33,486 nt of DNA from Pseudomonas tehranensis. GTDB lineage: Bacteria > Pseudomonadota > Gammaproteobacteria > Pseudomonadales > Pseudomonadaceae. Below the pieces are notes generated by a model that was given only the letters and a program-made list of their open reading frames with translations, was not told the origin of the DNA and searched no databases. The number at the start of each line of letters is the position of its first letter. The stretch's first letter is position 1. The translations under genes and the position numbers were made by a program. Shown here piece by piece: positions 8,401-18,785 of the stretch. Location: contig NZ_JABWQV010000034.1 in NCBI RefSeq assembly GCF_014268615.1, positions 1-33,486 on the forward strand. The letters are read 5' to 3'.

Positions 8401-8841
8401 TTAAGTGCGCTTGACCAGATGCACGGCCAGCACGTCGCAAGGCGCGCCATGCAGCACATCGTTGGCTGTAGAGCCCAACAGCAGTGCCAGGCCATGACGA
8501 CCATGGCTGCCCACGACGATCAGGTCGCAACCCTGTTCCTTGGCCAGGTGGTGGATCTCCTGGCGCGGCTGGCCGTAGGTCAGGTGGCTGTATTCCTTTT
8601 TCAGGGCAGGGTATTTCACGATCAGCCGGTCAAGGCGTTCCTTGGCTTGATCGAATTGTTGTTGTTGCAACTGGGAAAGGTCCATCGGCACATCACCACC
8701 GAAGGCCATGGCCATGGGTTCGACGATGTGAACCAGCGACAGTTTGGTGTCTCGACCTTCGCAAAGGGCCAGAGCACGCTTGACGACGGGATCACATTCT
8801 TCAGTGAGGTCGACGGCGACCAGGACGTGTTCGTAGTACAT
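8401..8841 (-). CDS. Universal stress protein (UspA family)
   Basis: A 146-residue single-domain Usp. It begins MYYEHVLVAVDLTEE, the typical first strand, and carries the ATP-binding signature G-x2-G-x9-G-S as GSHGRHGLALLLGSTAND, followed by CDVLAVH. This places it among nucleotide-binding UspA/UspFG-type proteins, cytoplasmic and dimeric, induced under growth arrest or stress in relatives. The ATG at 8841 has GGAG upstream; the open frame reaches 8895 but that extension lacks a ribosome-binding site. It is divergent from the membrane-anchored protein at 8952 and corresponds in position to PA3017 as I remember that map. The specific stress is not readable from the sequence. Confidence 0.9.
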   Translation of the reverse strand: MYYEHVLVAVDLTEECDPVVKRALALCEGRDTKLSLVHIVEPMAMAFGGDVPMDLSQLQQQQFDQAKERLDRLIVKYPALKKEYSHLTYGQPRQEIHHLAKEQGCDLIVVGSHGRHGLALLLGSTANDVLHGAPCDVLAVHLVKRT

Positions 8842-8951
8842 GGAAGGTACTCCAGAGAATTGCGATACGGTAAGTATGGCTGGTTTCAAGCGCATTGACG
8901 GCGACGTGGGTCAATCGTCAAAGGGCTCATCAGAATTCGGGGAGTACGAAT

Positions 8952-9389
8952 ATGACGGTCTGGATAGTGCTGTCAATCCTGTTGGTGGTATTAAGCCCCC
9001 TGGCATGGTTGCGCCCGTCCCGTGTTCAGAACGGTCGCATGGCGTTGCGCATGGAGGCGCGGCGCCTTGGCCTGGCCATGCAACTGGCGCGTCAGGAGTG
9101 GCCTCACTGGCTCGGGCAACAGGCGCCAAACCCCTGCGCCCAGTACCATCGGCCCCGACGGGGCAAGCAGCCGGCTATCTGGACCTACTGGCAAACCGCG
9201 CCGGGCGTATGGGTCAATCAGTGGCGCGAAGTCTGCCAGGATGAGTCGTTGCTCAATCATTTCGAAAAATTGCCAGCCAACGTCTACAAAATTGAAGCCG
9301 ACGGGCAAATGATCGCCTTGTATTGGGGCGAGAAGGGTGAGGCGAGTGTTTTGCAGGAGATTTCCTCGGTGCTGAAGGCGCTGGCCTGA
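8952..9389 (+). CDS. Small membrane-anchored hypothetical protein
   Basis: A 145-residue protein with one N-terminal membrane segment (MTVWIVLSILLVVLSPLAWL), then a basic stretch and a soluble domain rich in tryptophan (WPHWL, WTYWQ, WVNQWREV). The N-terminal segment is uncleaved in appearance, so a type II or N-in anchor is likely. Its position matches the conserved hypothetical gene between usp and fadBA in other pseudomonads. I recognise no domain. The ATG at 8952 follows GGGGAG at 7-nt spacing; upstream extension to 8895 has no support. Downstream lies a repeat element rather than a plus-strand terminator. Confidence 0.8.
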   Translation: MTVWIVLSILLVVLSPLAWLRPSRVQNGRMALRMEARRLGLAMQLARQEWPHWLGQQAPNPCAQYHRPRRGKQPAIWTYWQTAPGVWVNQWREVCQDESLLNHFEKLPANVYKIEADGQMIALYWGEKGEASVLQEISSVLKALA

Positions 9390-9410
9390 ATCTCCTGGCC
9401 TGCATCCTCC

Positions 9411-9518
9411 GTAGGAGCTGTCGAGCGAAGCGAGGCTGCGATCTGTCCGCACTCGATTGAGTCTTAAGTGAAAATTAAAGATCGTCCGAACGCAGCCCGA
9501 GCCTTCGGCAGCTCCTAC
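9411..9518. repeat. Composite inverted repeat element, copy 2
   Basis: The arms GTAGGAGCTG (9411-9420) and CAGCTCCTAC (9509-9518) border a segment that shares TCGAGCGAAGCGAGGCTGCG with copy 1 at 1300-1319. The inner inverted arm is interrupted, so this copy is more diverged. It lies directly behind the membrane-anchored gene. Confidence 0.75.
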
Positions 9519-9524
9519 TGGCAT

Positions 9525-9550
9525 AAAAAAGCCCGACAGTCTCATCGGGC
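9525..9550 (-). terminator. Minus-oriented terminator hairpin with no clear gene
   Basis: On the minus strand GCCCGA pairs with TCGGGC across an 8-nt loop and six Ts follow. The plus strand has no T-run after the stem. No convincing minus-strand gene precedes it between here and fadB, so it may end a small RNA or be a relic. Confidence 0.55.
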
Positions 9551-10006
9551 GGGTTGGCCAGGCAGGCCGGTAATCGAAGTTGTTTGCGGGGCGTTCGTTC
9601 GAAACGTCCTTCTCCAAAGATTTAAAAGCGTTCCCGCCAGCTTAGCCGGTTGAGTCCGACGTGCATGGAATTAGGGCGACTTTTCTAAATATTGATTCTA
9701 TGAATGGCCCTGTATGCAGCGCCGTGTTGCGGATCCGTGCGGTACGCAAATGACCGGGAAGTCGCGTTCAAGCCCCTGTTTAGGGCGATTGACAATTGTC
9801 GGAAATTCCGTGAAGGTGGCGTACCCAAATCAAACGGGCGTATGAATTGAGCGTTTGTATTTTCCGAACGTTCCTACAGAACCCCGACTATCGCGTTGAC
9901 GGGTGTGCCTGGCGGATTGGCGTAGCATCGGCGGTAACGTCAATGCCGAACCAGCAGTCAGCGTTCAACGTGTACTGTTCAGCTTCCATATCGTGGAGAT
10001 CAGTTG
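9551..10006 (+). promoter_or_regulatory. Long non-coding leader upstream of fadBA
   Basis: About 450 bp without a credible gene. It contains a 10-bp perfect palindrome GACAATTGTC (9791-9800) and an inverted pair CAAACG (9831-9836) and CGTTTG (9852-9857), 15 bp apart. The halves match PsrA half-sites, but the spacing is wider than the usual 2-4 bp. The fadB ribosome-binding site GGAG is at 9995-9998. A clear -35/-10 pair was not found; TTGACG at 9896 and TAGCAT at 9923 are 21 bp apart, which is too far. In P. aeruginosa the equivalent operon is controlled by PsrA and fatty acids. Confidence 0.5.
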
Positions 10007-12154
10007 ATGATTTACGAAGGTAAAGCCATCACGGTTAAGGCTCTTGAAAGTGGCATCGTCGAACTGAAGTTCGATCTCAAGGGTGAGTCCGTCAACAAGT
10101 TCAACCGTCTAACCCTGAATGAACTGCGTCAGGCCGTGGACACTATCAAGGCAGATGCTTCGATCAAGGGTGTGATCGTCAGCAGCGGCAAGGACGTCTT
10201 CATCGTCGGCGCCGACATCACCGAATTCGTCGATAACTTCAAGCTGCCCGATGCCGAACTGATCGCTGGCAACCTCGAAGCCAACCGTATTTTCAGCGAC
10301 TTCGAAGACCTCAACGTACCGACCGTCGCGGCCATCAACGGCATCGCCCTGGGTGGCGGCCTCGAGATGTGCCTGGCAGCGGATTATCGCGTCATGTCCA
10401 GCACGGCCAAGATCGGCCTGCCGGAAGTCAAGCTGGGCATCTACCCAGGCTTTGGCGGTACCGTACGTCTGCCGCGCCTCATCGGTGCCGACAACGCCAT
10501 CGAGTGGATTGCCGCCGGCAAGGAAAACCGTGCTGAAGACGCGCTGAAAGTCGGCGCCGTGGATGCCGTGGTCGAGCCTGGCAAACTCCAGGAAGCGGCC
10601 CTTGAAACGCTCAAGCGCGCCATCAGTGGCGAGTTCGACTACAAGGCCAAGCGCCAGCCGAAGCTGGAAAAGCTCAAGCTCAACGCCATCGAACAAATGA
10701 TGGCTTTCGAAACCGCCAAGGGTTTCGTCGCCGGTCAAGCTGGCCCGAACTACCCGGCGCCGGTCGAAGCGATCAAGACCATCCAGAAAGCCGCGAACTT
10801 CGGTCGCGACAAGGCCCTGGAAGTCGAAGCCGCCGGCTTCGTCAAACTGGCCAAGACCTCGGCTGCACAAAGCCTGATCGGTCTGTTCCTCAATGACCAG
10901 GAACTGAAGAAAAAGGCCAAGGCCTACGACGAAATTGCCCGTGACGTGAAGCAGGCCGCCGTACTCGGCGCCGGTATCATGGGTGGCGGTATCGCCTACC
11001 AGTCGGCGTCCAAAGGCACGCCGATCCTGATGAAAGACATCAACGAACACGGTATCGAGCAAGGCCTGGCCGAGGCGGCCAAGCTGCTGGTTGGTCGCGT
11101 CGATAAAGGTCGCATGACCGCGGCGAAGATGGCCGAAGTGCTCAACGGCATTCGTCCAACCCTGTCCTACGGCGATTTCGGCCATGTCGACCTGGTGGTC
11201 GAAGCCGTTGTCGAGAACCCGAAGGTCAAGCAGGCGGTACTGGCTGAAGTCGAAGACAAGGTCAAAGAGGACACCATCCTCGCTTCGAACACCTCGACCA
11301 TCTCCATCTCGCTGCTGGCCAAGGCCCTTAAGCGTCCGGAAAACTTCGTCGGCATGCACTTCTTCAACCCGGTGCACATGATGCCGCTGGTGGAAGTGAT
11401 CCGTGGCGAGAAGTCCAGCGAACTGGCCGTTGCCACTACCGTCGCCTACGCCAAGAAAATGGGCAAGAACCCGATCGTCGTCAACGACTGCCCAGGCTTT
11501 TTGGTCAACCGCGTACTGTTCCCGTACTTCGGCGGTTTCGCCAAGCTGGTCAGCGCCGGTGTGGACTTTGTGCGCATCGACAAGATCATGGAAAAATTCG
11601 GCTGGCCAATGGGCCCGGCGTACCTGATGGACGTGGTCGGCATCGACACCGGCCACCATGGTCGTGACGTCATGGCTGAAGGCTTCCCGGACCGCATGAA
11701 AGACGACCGCCGGTCGGCCGTCGACGTGCTCTACGAAGCCAAGCGCCTGGGCCAGAAGAACGGCAAGGGTTTCTACGCCTACGAGACCGACAAGCGCGGC
11801 AAGCAGAAGAAAGTCGCCGATTCGTCGGTGCTGGAAGTGCTCAAGCCGATTGTCTACGAGCAGCGCGAAGTCACCGACGAAGACATCATCAACTGGATGA
11901 TGATCCCGCTGTGCCTCGAAACCGTGCGTTGCCTGGAAGACGGCATTGTTGAAACCGCCGCCGAAGCTGACATGGGTCTGGTCTACGGTATCGGTTTCCC
12001 TCCATTCCGTGGCGGCGCGCTGCGCTACATCGATTCGATCGGTGTAGCCGAGTTCGTTGCCCTGGCAGACCAGTACGCTGATTTGGGCGCGCTGTACCAC
12101 CCGACCGCGAAGCTGCGTGAAATGGCCAAGAATGGCCAGAGCTTCTTCGGTTAA
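10007..12154 (+). CDS. fadB: Fatty-acid oxidation complex alpha subunit FadB
   Basis: A 715-residue multifunctional enzyme with enoyl-CoA hydratase, isomerase, epimerase and L-3-hydroxyacyl-CoA dehydrogenase activities, acting with FadA in an alpha2-beta2 complex. Residues 1-190 are the crotonase domain, with the oxyanion loop [17 protein letters not shown] (about 115) and [17 protein letters not shown] (about 145) carrying its acidic residues. The NAD-binding motif [16 protein letters not shown] lies near 325. The dehydrogenase catalytic histidine is in [16 protein letters not shown] (about 450) and the domain ends [16 protein letters not shown] second helical domain carries RDVMAEGF and [10 protein letters not shown]. 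The ATG at 10007, not the TTG at 10004, has GGAG eight bases upstream. fadA follows 30 bp later in the same operon. Confidence 0.96.
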   Translation: MIYEGKAITVKALESGIVELKFDLKGESVNKFNRLTLNELRQAVDTIKADASIKGVIVSSGKDVFIVGADITEFVDNFKLPDAELIAGNLEANRIFSDFEDLNVPTVAAINGIALGGGLEMCLAADYRVMSSTAKIGLPEVKLGIYPGFGGTVRLPRLIGADNAIEWIAAGKENRAEDALKVGAVDAVVEPGKLQEAALETLKRAISGEFDYKAKRQPKLEKLKLNAIEQMMAFETAKGFVAGQAGPNYPAPVEAIKTIQKAANFGRDKALEVEAAGFVKLAKTSAAQSLIGLFLNDQELKKKAKAYDEIARDVKQAAVLGAGIMGGGIAYQSASKGTPILMKDINEHGIEQGLAEAAKLLVGRVDKGRMTAAKMAEVLNGIRPTLSYGDFGHVDLVVEAVVENPKVKQAVLAEVEDKVKEDTILASNTSTISISLLAKALKRPENFVGMHFFNPVHMMPLVEVIRGEKSSELAVATTVAYAKKMGKNPIVVNDCPGFLVNRVLFPYFGGFAKLVSAGVDFVRIDKIMEKFGWPMGPAYLMDVVGIDTGHHGRDVMAEGFPDRMKDDRRSAVDVLYEAKRLGQKNGKGFYAYETDKRGKQKKVADSSVLEVLKPIVYEQREVTDEDIINWMMIPLCLETVRCLEDGIVETAAEADMGLVYGIGFPPFRGGALRYIDSIGVAEFVALADQYADLGALYHPTAKLREMAKNGQSFFG

Positions 12155-12169
12155 GCGCCCAACGACTAG

Positions 12170-13360
<1,191 letters not shown>

Positions 13361-13378
13361 GCGTTACGTCGATGGAAG

Positions 13379-13408
13379 CCGGGGCCAAGTGCCCCGGTTT
13401 TTGTTTTT
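13379..13408 (+). terminator. Terminator of fadBA
   Basis: CCGGGGC, a 5-nt loop CAAGT and GCCCCGG are followed by TTTTTGTTTTT. It is a textbook rho-independent terminator 18 bp after the fadA stop. Confidence 0.92.
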
Positions 13409-13468
13409 CCCGGGTTTAGTAAAAAAATTTTGTTTTTATTTTGAAAAAATTTGAGAGAGGGCCAAGAC

Positions 13469-13705
13469 ATGCCGATACAACCTGGGCTCTACCAACATTA
13501 CAAAGGTCCGCAGTACCGCGTATTCAGCATTGCGCGGCATTCCGAGACCGAGGAAGAAGTGGTCTTCTATCAAGCCCTGTATGGCGATTACGGCTTTTGG
13601 GTGCGGCCGTTGAGCATGTTCCAGGAGTCTGTCGAAGTTGACGGCGAGCAGGTGCCACGCTTTGCTTTGGTGCAGGCCGAAGAGAGCCTTTTTTCCAAGC
13701 CTTGA
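13469..13705 (+). CDS. DUF1653 family protein
   Basis: A 78-residue cytoplasmic protein opening PIQPGLYQHYKGPQYRVFSI, then VVFYQALYGDYGFWVRPLSM. These YKG, VVYQALYG and WVRP blocks are the DUF1653 signature. The family is small and beta-rich, with no established biochemical function. The ATG at 13469 follows GAGAGG at 8-nt spacing; the in-frame codon at 13451 lies upstream of that site. It sits alone between fadBA and topA after an unusually A/T-rich stretch at 13417-13453. Confidence 0.88.
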   Translation: MPIQPGLYQHYKGPQYRVFSIARHSETEEEVVFYQALYGDYGFWVRPLSMFQESVEVDGEQVPRFALVQAEESLFSKP

Positions 13706-13730
13706 GGCCGATACCGGGGCAACCCTGCGC

Positions 13731-13759
13731 TTGACCTCACCTTGCAGCCACTATATATA
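13731..13759 (+). promoter_or_regulatory. Predicted sigma-70 promoter of topA
   Basis: TTGACC (13731-13736) and TATATA (13754-13759) are exactly 17 bp apart. Transcription would start near 13766, about 55 bp before topA. The prediction rests on consensus match alone. Confidence 0.65.
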
Positions 13760-13820
13760 GCGGTGCCGCGTCAGGCGCCAACCGCCTTTCACTTTTTAGA
13801 ATTCAGGAATTTTCTGATCC

Positions 13821-16433
13821 ATGGGCAAATCGCTGGTCATTGTGGAATCCCCGGCTAAGGCCAAGACCATCAACAAGTATCTGGGCAACCAATACGTGGT
13901 GAAGTCGAGTATCGGCCATATCCGAGACCTGCCCACCAGCGGTTCGGCTAGCGCCAGCAAGGAGCCAGCCGCCAAGCGCGGCAAGGCTGCTGCCGGTGAA
14001 GCGCCGGCGCTGTCGCCCAAAGACAAGGCGCGCAAGCAGCTGGTCTCTCGCATGGGGGTTGATCCGGAACACGGCTGGAAAGCCAAGTACGAGATCCTCC
14101 CGGGCAAGGAAAAGGTCATCGAAGAACTGCGTCGGCTCGCCAAGGATGCCGACACCATCTATCTGGCGACGGACTTGGACCGCGAAGGGGAAGCCATTGC
14201 CTGGCACCTGCGCGAAGCCATCGGTGGGGATGACAGCCGCTACAAGCGCGTGGTGTTCAACGAAATCACCAAGAAGGCCATCCAGGAGGCCTTCTCCCAG
14301 CCGGGCGAGCTGGACATCGATCGGGTCAACGCCCAACAGGCGCGGCGCTTCCTTGACCGCGTGGTGGGCTACATGGTCTCGCCGCTGCTATGGGCCAAGA
14401 TCGCCCGTGGCCTGTCGGCCGGTCGCGTGCAGTCGGTCGCCGTGAAGCTGGTGGTTGAGCGCGAGCGGGAAATCCGTGCGTTCATCCCTGAAGAGTACTG
14501 GGAAGTTCACGCCGACCTCGGCACCGCCAAGGGCGCCACCGTGCGCTTCGATGTGGCTCGCGAGAAGGGCGAAGCCTTCAAGCCGCTCAACGAAGCCCAA
14601 GCCATGGCTGCGCTGCAGAAGCTCAAGGCTTCCACCTACAGCATCGTCAAGCGTGAAGACAAGCCGACCAGCAGCAAGCCGTCGGCACCGTTCATCACCT
14701 CCACGCTGCAACAGGCCGCGAGCAACCGCCTGGGTTTCGGCGTGAAGAAAACCATGATGATGGCCCAGCGTTTGTACGAGGCGGGCTACATCACGTATAT
14801 GCGTACCGACTCGACCAACCTCTCGGCCGACGCCGTGACAATGGCGCGCACTTATATAGAAAGCGAGTTCGGCAAGAAATACCTGCCGGAGACGCCGAAC
14901 GTCTACAGCAGCAAGGAGGGCGCACAAGAGGCTCACGAAGCGATTCGTCCCTCCGATGCCAACACCGAGCCAAGCAAGCTGTCGGGGATGGAGCGCGATG
15001 CCGAGCGCCTCTACGAGCTGATCTGGCGCCAGTTCCTGGCCTGCCAGATGCTGCCGGCGCAATACCTGTCGACCACGGTCACCGTCGGTGCCGGTGACTT
15101 CGAGCTGCGCGCCAAGGGCCGCATTCTGAAGTTTGACGGCTACACCCGCGTCATGCCGCAAATCACCAAGCCGGGTGATGACGACGTCCTGCCAGACATG
15201 GCTCAGGGCGATGTGATGAAGCTGATCAAGCTCGATCCGACCCAGCACTTCACCAAGCCGCCGGCCCGTTATTCGGAAGCCAGTCTGGTCAAGGAAATGG
15301 AAAAGCGTGGCATCGGTCGTCCTTCGACCTACGCGGCGATCATTTCCACCATCCAGGACCGCGGTTACGTGGCGCTGCACAACCGTCGGTTCTATTCGGA
15401 AAAGATGGGAGACATCGTCACCGAACGTTTGTCCGAGAGCTTCTCCAACCTGATGGACTACGGCTTCACCGCCGGCATGGAAGAGAACCTCGACGATGTG
15501 GCCCAGGGTGAGCGGGACTGGAAAAACGTCCTCGACGAGTTTTATGGCGATTTCAAGAAAAAACTCGAAGTAGCCGAAAGTGCCGAGAACGGCATGCGGG
15601 CCAACCAGCCTGTGATGACCGACATCCCATGCCTGACGTGTGGTCGTCCGATGCAGATCCGTACCGCCTCGACAGGCGTATTCCTGGGTTGCTCGGGCTA
15701 CAGCCTGCCTCCCAAGGAGCGCTGCAAGGCGACCGTCAACCTGGTGCCAGGCGACGAAATAGCCGCGGACGACGAGGGTGAATCGGAATCCCTGGTGCTG
15801 CGCGGCAAGCACCGCTGCCCGATCTGCAGCACGGCGATGGATGCCTACCTGTTGGATGAGAAGCGCAAGCTGCACATCTGCGGTAACAATCCCGATTGCG
15901 CCGGTTATGAGATCGAAGAGGGCACCTATCGCATCAAGGGCTATGAAGGCCCGAGCCTTGAATGCGACAAGTGTGGCAGTGAGATGCAGCTCAAGACCGG
16001 CCGTTTCGGCAAGTTCTTCGGCTGCACCAATCCGACCTGCAAGAACACCCGCAAACTGCTCAAGAGCGGTGATGCGGCGCCGCCGAAGATGGACCCGGTG
16101 AAGATGCCTGAACTCAAGTGCGAGAAGGTCAACGACACCTACATCCTGCGCGACGGCGCGTCCGGCCTGTTCCTGGCGGCCAGCCAGTTCCCGAAAAACC
16201 GCGAGACCCGTGCGCCGCTGGTGCTGGAGATCGTGCCGCACAAGGACGAAATCGATCCGAAGTACCATTTCCTCTGCGAAGCTCCGAAGAAGGATCCGGA
16301 GGGTCGGCCGGCGGTTATTCGTTACAGCCGCAAGACCAAGGAGCAGTACGTGCAGACCGAGGTCGACGGCAAGCCAACCGGCTGGAAGGCGTACTACGAC
16401 GGCGGCAAATGGACCGTCGAGGACAAGCGCTGA
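13821..16433 (+). CDS. topA: DNA topoisomerase I (type IA)
   Basis: An 870-residue enzyme that relaxes negative supercoils by passing strands through a transient 5'-phosphotyrosine break. The Toprim domain opens with [19 protein letters not shown] and holds the metal motif [14 protein letters not shown] (about 115). The catalytic tyrosine is Y326 in [13 protein letters not shown]. The C-terminal part carries three topoisomerase zinc ribbons, with cysteine pairs in [16 protein letters not shown] and CDKCGSEM, followed by a further ribbon-like tail without cysteines. An insertion rich in alanine and lysine (about 40-75, [20 protein letters not shown]) lies within the Toprim region, as in other pseudomonads. 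ATG at 13821; own promoter at 13731 and terminator at 16450. Confidence 0.96.
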   Translation: MGKSLVIVESPAKAKTINKYLGNQYVVKSSIGHIRDLPTSGSASASKEPAAKRGKAAAGEAPALSPKDKARKQLVSRMGVDPEHGWKAKYEILPGKEKVIEELRRLAKDADTIYLATDLDREGEAIAWHLREAIGGDDSRYKRVVFNEITKKAIQEAFSQPGELDIDRVNAQQARRFLDRVVGYMVSPLLWAKIARGLSAGRVQSVAVKLVVEREREIRAFIPEEYWEVHADLGTAKGATVRFDVAREKGEAFKPLNEAQAMAALQKLKASTYSIVKREDKPTSSKPSAPFITSTLQQAASNRLGFGVKKTMMMAQRLYEAGYITYMRTDSTNLSADAVTMARTYIESEFGKKYLPETPNVYSSKEGAQEAHEAIRPSDANTEPSKLSGMERDAERLYELIWRQFLACQMLPAQYLSTTVTVGAGDFELRAKGRILKFDGYTRVMPQITKPGDDDVLPDMAQGDVMKLIKLDPTQHFTKPPARYSEASLVKEMEKRGIGRPSTYAAIISTIQDRGYVALHNRRFYSEKMGDIVTERLSESFSNLMDYGFTAGMEENLDDVAQGERDWKNVLDEFYGDFKKKLEVAESAENGMRANQPVMTDIPCLTCGRPMQIRTASTGVFLGCSGYSLPPKERCKATVNLVPGDEIAADDEGESESLVLRGKHRCPICSTAMDAYLLDEKRKLHICGNNPDCAGYEIEEGTYRIKGYEGPSLECDKCGSEMQLKTGRFGKFFGCTNPTCKNTRKLLKSGDAAPPKMDPVKMPELKCEKVNDTYILRDGASGLFLAASQFPKNRETRAPLVLEIVPHKDEIDPKYHFLCEAPKKDPEGRPAVIRYSRKTKEQYVQTEVDGKPTGWKAYYDGGKWTVEDKR

Positions 16434-16449
16434 ATAGCCTCAAGTAAAC

Positions 16450-16498
16450 AAAAGGCCGCATGACAACCCATAGGTTTTCATGCGGCCTTTTGGTTTTT
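16450..16498 (+). terminator. Terminator of topA
   Basis: A 12-bp perfect stem, AAAGGCCGCATG (16451-16462) and CATGCGGCCTTT (16479-16490), is followed by TGGTTTTT. The A-tract on the other side makes it potentially bidirectional. Confidence 0.9.
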
Positions 16499-16576
16499 GC
16501 CTTGCAGTGGCCTCGGTTGTTCCACGACACTGTCGCCCTTGCGTGAAGCTTTTATTTCGTTGGGGAGAATGCCGCC

Positions 16577-17101
16577 ATGGCCCACGAACTCTACACCCGC
16601 ACCAATCAGAAAATTTATTTCGCCGGCCTGTCGCTCGAAGCGCTCGCCAGGGCAGAGGATGGGCGTGCGATGAATTCCCCCGCGCTGACCCAGGCCGGGC
16701 GCGAATCAGCGCTGTTTCATCTGTACGGCGCGTTGTTGGGGCTTTGCCACGAAATTGCCGGTTTCTACCGTCTGCCGCAGGCAAATGCGCCCCGGGCCGA
16801 ACTGTTGTTGACACCGGATGTGTTGGAAACCATCGCCATTCCGGAACTGGCCGAAATGGTCGAGCTGGCGCACAACCCGCAAACCTGGCTGGCTCAACTG
16901 TTGGCGGCACACGCGGCACTGTTTGAGCCGCCCCGGGCTCCTCGCAAGCCTAAGGGTGACGTGACTCAGCCTTTGATCATGGCGGTCAATCTGGACGAAG
17001 AAGAGCCCGAGCAGGCGTTGAGCCGGGAGGAGTTGGAAAGCTGGCGTCAGAACCTCAAGAACCTGGCCATCCGCTTTCGCGAAGGGCTGAACGAGTGCTG
17101 A
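16577..17101 (+). CDS. DUF6586-like conserved hypothetical protein
   Basis: A 174-residue, mostly helical cytoplasmic protein. It starts MAHELYTRTNQKIYFAGLSL and ends with an acidic linker (NLDEEEPEQALS) and an amphipathic helix. A proline/lysine-rich hinge (PPRAPRKPKGD, about 115-126) separates two halves. The position behind topA matches PA3010-type genes, which I believe are grouped as DUF6586. No catalytic motif, signal peptide or membrane segment is visible. The ATG at 16577 has GGGGAGA at 16561-16567 as ribosome-binding site. Function unknown. Confidence 0.8.
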   Translation: MAHELYTRTNQKIYFAGLSLEALARAEDGRAMNSPALTQAGRESALFHLYGALLGLCHEIAGFYRLPQANAPRAELLLTPDVLETIAIPELAEMVELAHNPQTWLAQLLAAHAALFEPPRAPRKPKGDVTQPLIMAVNLDEEEPEQALSREELESWRQNLKNLAIRFREGLNEC

Positions 17102-17173
17102 GTTTTCCCCCGATCCGTAATATTCGCCCATAACGCTTGGTCAAGATCCCGAGCGAAGCCTGGCCGATGACTA

Positions 17174-17179
17174 TATAAT
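17174..17179 (+). promoter_or_regulatory. Candidate -10 element upstream of the 77-aa gene
   Basis: A perfect TATAAT lies 29 bp before the start codon at 17208. No good -35 is found at 16-18 bp, so the promoter is tentative. Confidence 0.4.
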
Positions 17180-17207
17180 CCTCGCCTTTCGTGGAGAACA
17201 GACTTTT

Positions 17208-17441
17208 ATGCCAACGTCCTTTCTAGAAATTGTCGAACTTCCTGACGGCCGCATCGAGCTGCGCAGGGCCGAGGACGAGGGTTCTCTGGTTACCTTGAAC
17301 TTCTCCGAAGACGCCAAGGCCTTCCTGCAAGGCCAGCACGTCGAAGTCGCCAAGGCGATGTTGAGTGTGGGCGTGCAGATGGCAGGTCGTCTGGTTGAAG
17401 GCGAATTCAACAAGGAAGAGGGGCCGCGGGTTCTTCATTGA
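17208..17441 (+). CDS. Conserved hypothetical protein, 77 aa
   Basis: A small acidic protein beginning MPTSFLEIVELPDGRIELRR, a beta-hairpin-like start, followed by a helix FSEDAKAFLQGQHVEVAKAML and GVQMAGRLVEGEF. It has no membrane segment or known motif. Its place between the topA/DUF6586 pair and the lexA-sulA operon matches PA3009 of P. aeruginosa as I remember it, so it is conserved rather than a chance frame. GGAG at 17192-17195 is the probable ribosome-binding site. A T-tailed hairpin closes the gene at 17480. Function unknown. Confidence 0.8.
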   Translation: MPTSFLEIVELPDGRIELRRAEDEGSLVTLNFSEDAKAFLQGQHVEVAKAMLSVGVQMAGRLVEGEFNKEEGPRVLH

Positions 17442-17479
17442 TCCCGCCTGTCGGCTTTTGGACGATACTGTTCCTGGCC

Positions 17480-17513
17480 GGCTTCTCTGTCCTGGAGAAG
17501 CCCTGCGTTTTTT
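17480..17513 (+). terminator. Terminator of the 77-aa gene
   Basis: GGCTTCTC and GAGAAGCC pair across a 7-nt loop and CTGCG plus six Ts follow. The T-run runs into the stop codon of sulA on the opposite strand. Confidence 0.85.
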
Positions 17514-17985
17514 AGCCCAATCGAATATTCAGGCTTTGTGCGTCCCCGGTGCGCGCGGCGCTGATCAACTGTTGCCGTGCGGTCGTGGTCAACGGATTGA
17601 GCCAGCTGACCACCGTATGGCTGCGGCCCAGGCGCAACGCTTCACAGGTCAGTTGCTGGGCGCTTTGAGTGCCCCGCGGCTGTAGCAGCAGGATGCGCTC
17701 ACGGTTCAAGCCCGCATCTCGCAGCCAGGCCTGGGTGACACTGGTCGGTGGTGCGATCAGCGTCAGCCAGCGAGCGTCCTGGTCCTGGCTCAGCTCGCGC
17801 AGAATCGGCGCCAGCAGGTTCAGGCAGTTCCCGGCGGCACCACGTAACGACAGTTCGCTGAAGGCCTCGGGCTCGGCGCCCCAAGGTGACTCGATCACCT
17901 CTTTGAGGGCGGGAACCAGCGGTTGGGCCATGAACGCCTCGAACAGCGGAAGTTGAGTGTGTTGTGGTGTGTGTGGGAACTGCAT
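17512..17985 (-). CDS. sulA: SOS cell-division inhibitor SulA
   Basis: A 157-residue RecA-fold protein without ATP-binding motif. SulA binds FtsZ and blocks polymerisation during the SOS response, and is then degraded by Lon. The central block GNCLNLLAPILRELS, then RWLTLIAPP and NRERILLLQPRG, matches the SulA fold; the first 40 residues are variable as in other pseudomonads. The ATG at 17985 has a strong AGGAGG; the frame reaches 18018, inside lexA. It starts 10 bp after the lexA stop and has no SOS box of its own, so it is expressed from the lexA promoter, the usual Pseudomonas arrangement. Confidence 0.9.
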   Translation of the reverse strand: MQFPHTPQHTQLPLFEAFMAQPLVPALKEVIESPWGAEPEAFSELSLRGAAGNCLNLLAPILRELSQDQDARWLTLIAPPTSVTQAWLRDAGLNRERILLLQPRGTQSAQQLTCEALRLGRSHTVVSWLNPLTTTARQQLISAARTGDAQSLNIRLG

Positions 17986-17995
17986 AAAGCCTCCT

Positions 17996-18604
17996 TTAGC
18001 GGCGGATAACGCCGACACTCAAGCCTTCGATGACCAGATCCTGATCTTTAAGATCGACTTCGATGGGGGCGAACTCAGGATTCTCGGCAATCAGCCAGAC
18101 CTTGCTACCGTCGCGCTTGAAGCGCTTGACGGTCACTTCATCACCGATTCGCGCCACCACGATCTGACCGTTGCGGGCTTCGCGAGTGGTGTGGACCGCA
18201 AGAAGGTCTCCGTCGAAAATGCCGATGTCCTTCATGCTCATGCCGTGCACGCGAAGAAGGTAGTCCGCCCGTGGATGGAAGAACGATGGGTTGATGTTGC
18301 AGGACTCTTCGACATGCTGCTCGGCGAGGATCGGAGCGCCTGCTGCTACCCGGCCGATGATCGGCAGGGTGGTTTCGTCGGCCTTGGCTTCAAAGCCAGG
18401 GATACGAATGCCGCGGGATGCGCCCGGGGTCATTTCGATAGCGCCCTTGCGAGCCAGCGCCTTGAGGTGCTCTTCAGCCGCGTTAGGCGACTTGAAGCCC
18501 AGTTCCTGGGCGATTTCCGCGCGGGTCGGCGGGTAGCCGTTGTCTTCGAGGCAGCGTTTGATGAAGGCCAGAATCTCTGCTTGGCGTGGCGTCAGCTTTA
18601 GCAT
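17996..18604 (-). CDS. lexA: LexA repressor/autopeptidase
   Basis: A 202-residue SOS master repressor. Residues 1-70 are the winged helix ([22 protein letters not shown] with the recognition helix). The autocleavage bond is A88-G89 in VAAGAPI. The serine/lysine dyad is S123 in [14 protein letters not shown] and K160 in EVTVKRFK. RecA filaments on single-stranded DNA trigger self-cleavage. All catalytic residues are intact. Two LexA boxes precede the start codon, so it represses itself and the downstream sulA. The ATG at 18604 is the only reasonable start and gives the family length. Confidence 0.97.
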   Translation of the reverse strand: MLKLTPRQAEILAFIKRCLEDNGYPPTRAEIAQELGFKSPNAAEEHLKALARKGAIEMTPGASRGIRIPGFEAKADETTLPIIGRVAAGAPILAEQHVEESCNINPSFFHPRADYLLRVHGMSMKDIGIFDGDLLAVHTTREARNGQIVVARIGDEVTVKRFKRDGSKVWLIAENPEFAPIEVDLKDQDLVIEGLSVGVIRR

Positions 18605-18614
18605 ATTGATCGCT

Positions 18615-18630
18615 CTGTCTTTTTATACAG
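18615..18630 (-). promoter_or_regulatory. LexA (SOS) box 1
   Basis: On the minus strand CTGTATAAAAAGACAG fits the CTG-N10-CAG operator, ending 11 bp before the lexA start codon. The core TATAAAAA suggests overlap with the -10 region. Confidence 0.9.
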
Positions 18631-18633
18631 TGA

Positions 18634-18649
18634 CTGGGATTATATACAG
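18634..18649 (-). promoter_or_regulatory. LexA (SOS) box 2
   Basis: On the minus strand CTGTATATAATCCCAG fits CTG-N10-CAG and contains TATAAT. It is 3 bp away from box 1, so centres are 19 bp apart, close to two helical turns, allowing two LexA dimers on the same face. Confidence 0.88.
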
Positions 18650-18785
18650 TGGGCGCGGCTTGGCAATCCTCCTTTTCTCGCAGGCCGCTGGACGGTCGGT
18701 CGGGCCGCAAAAACGTCATGGGCTACAGCGGGCCGTAGGTGTGGTTAAATATCTGACCGAGCGTTCGCAAAACGTCCCGGCAGGC

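Noticed and set aside
9468..9653. A 61-codon plus-strand frame across the repeat and terminator
   Set aside because: It runs through a palindromic repeat and a hairpin, lacks a ribosome-binding site and has no recognisable sequence.
9896..9928. TTGACG and TAGCAT as a sigma-70 promoter of fadBA
   Set aside because: The spacing is 21 bp, too wide for a typical promoter, so it is not called.
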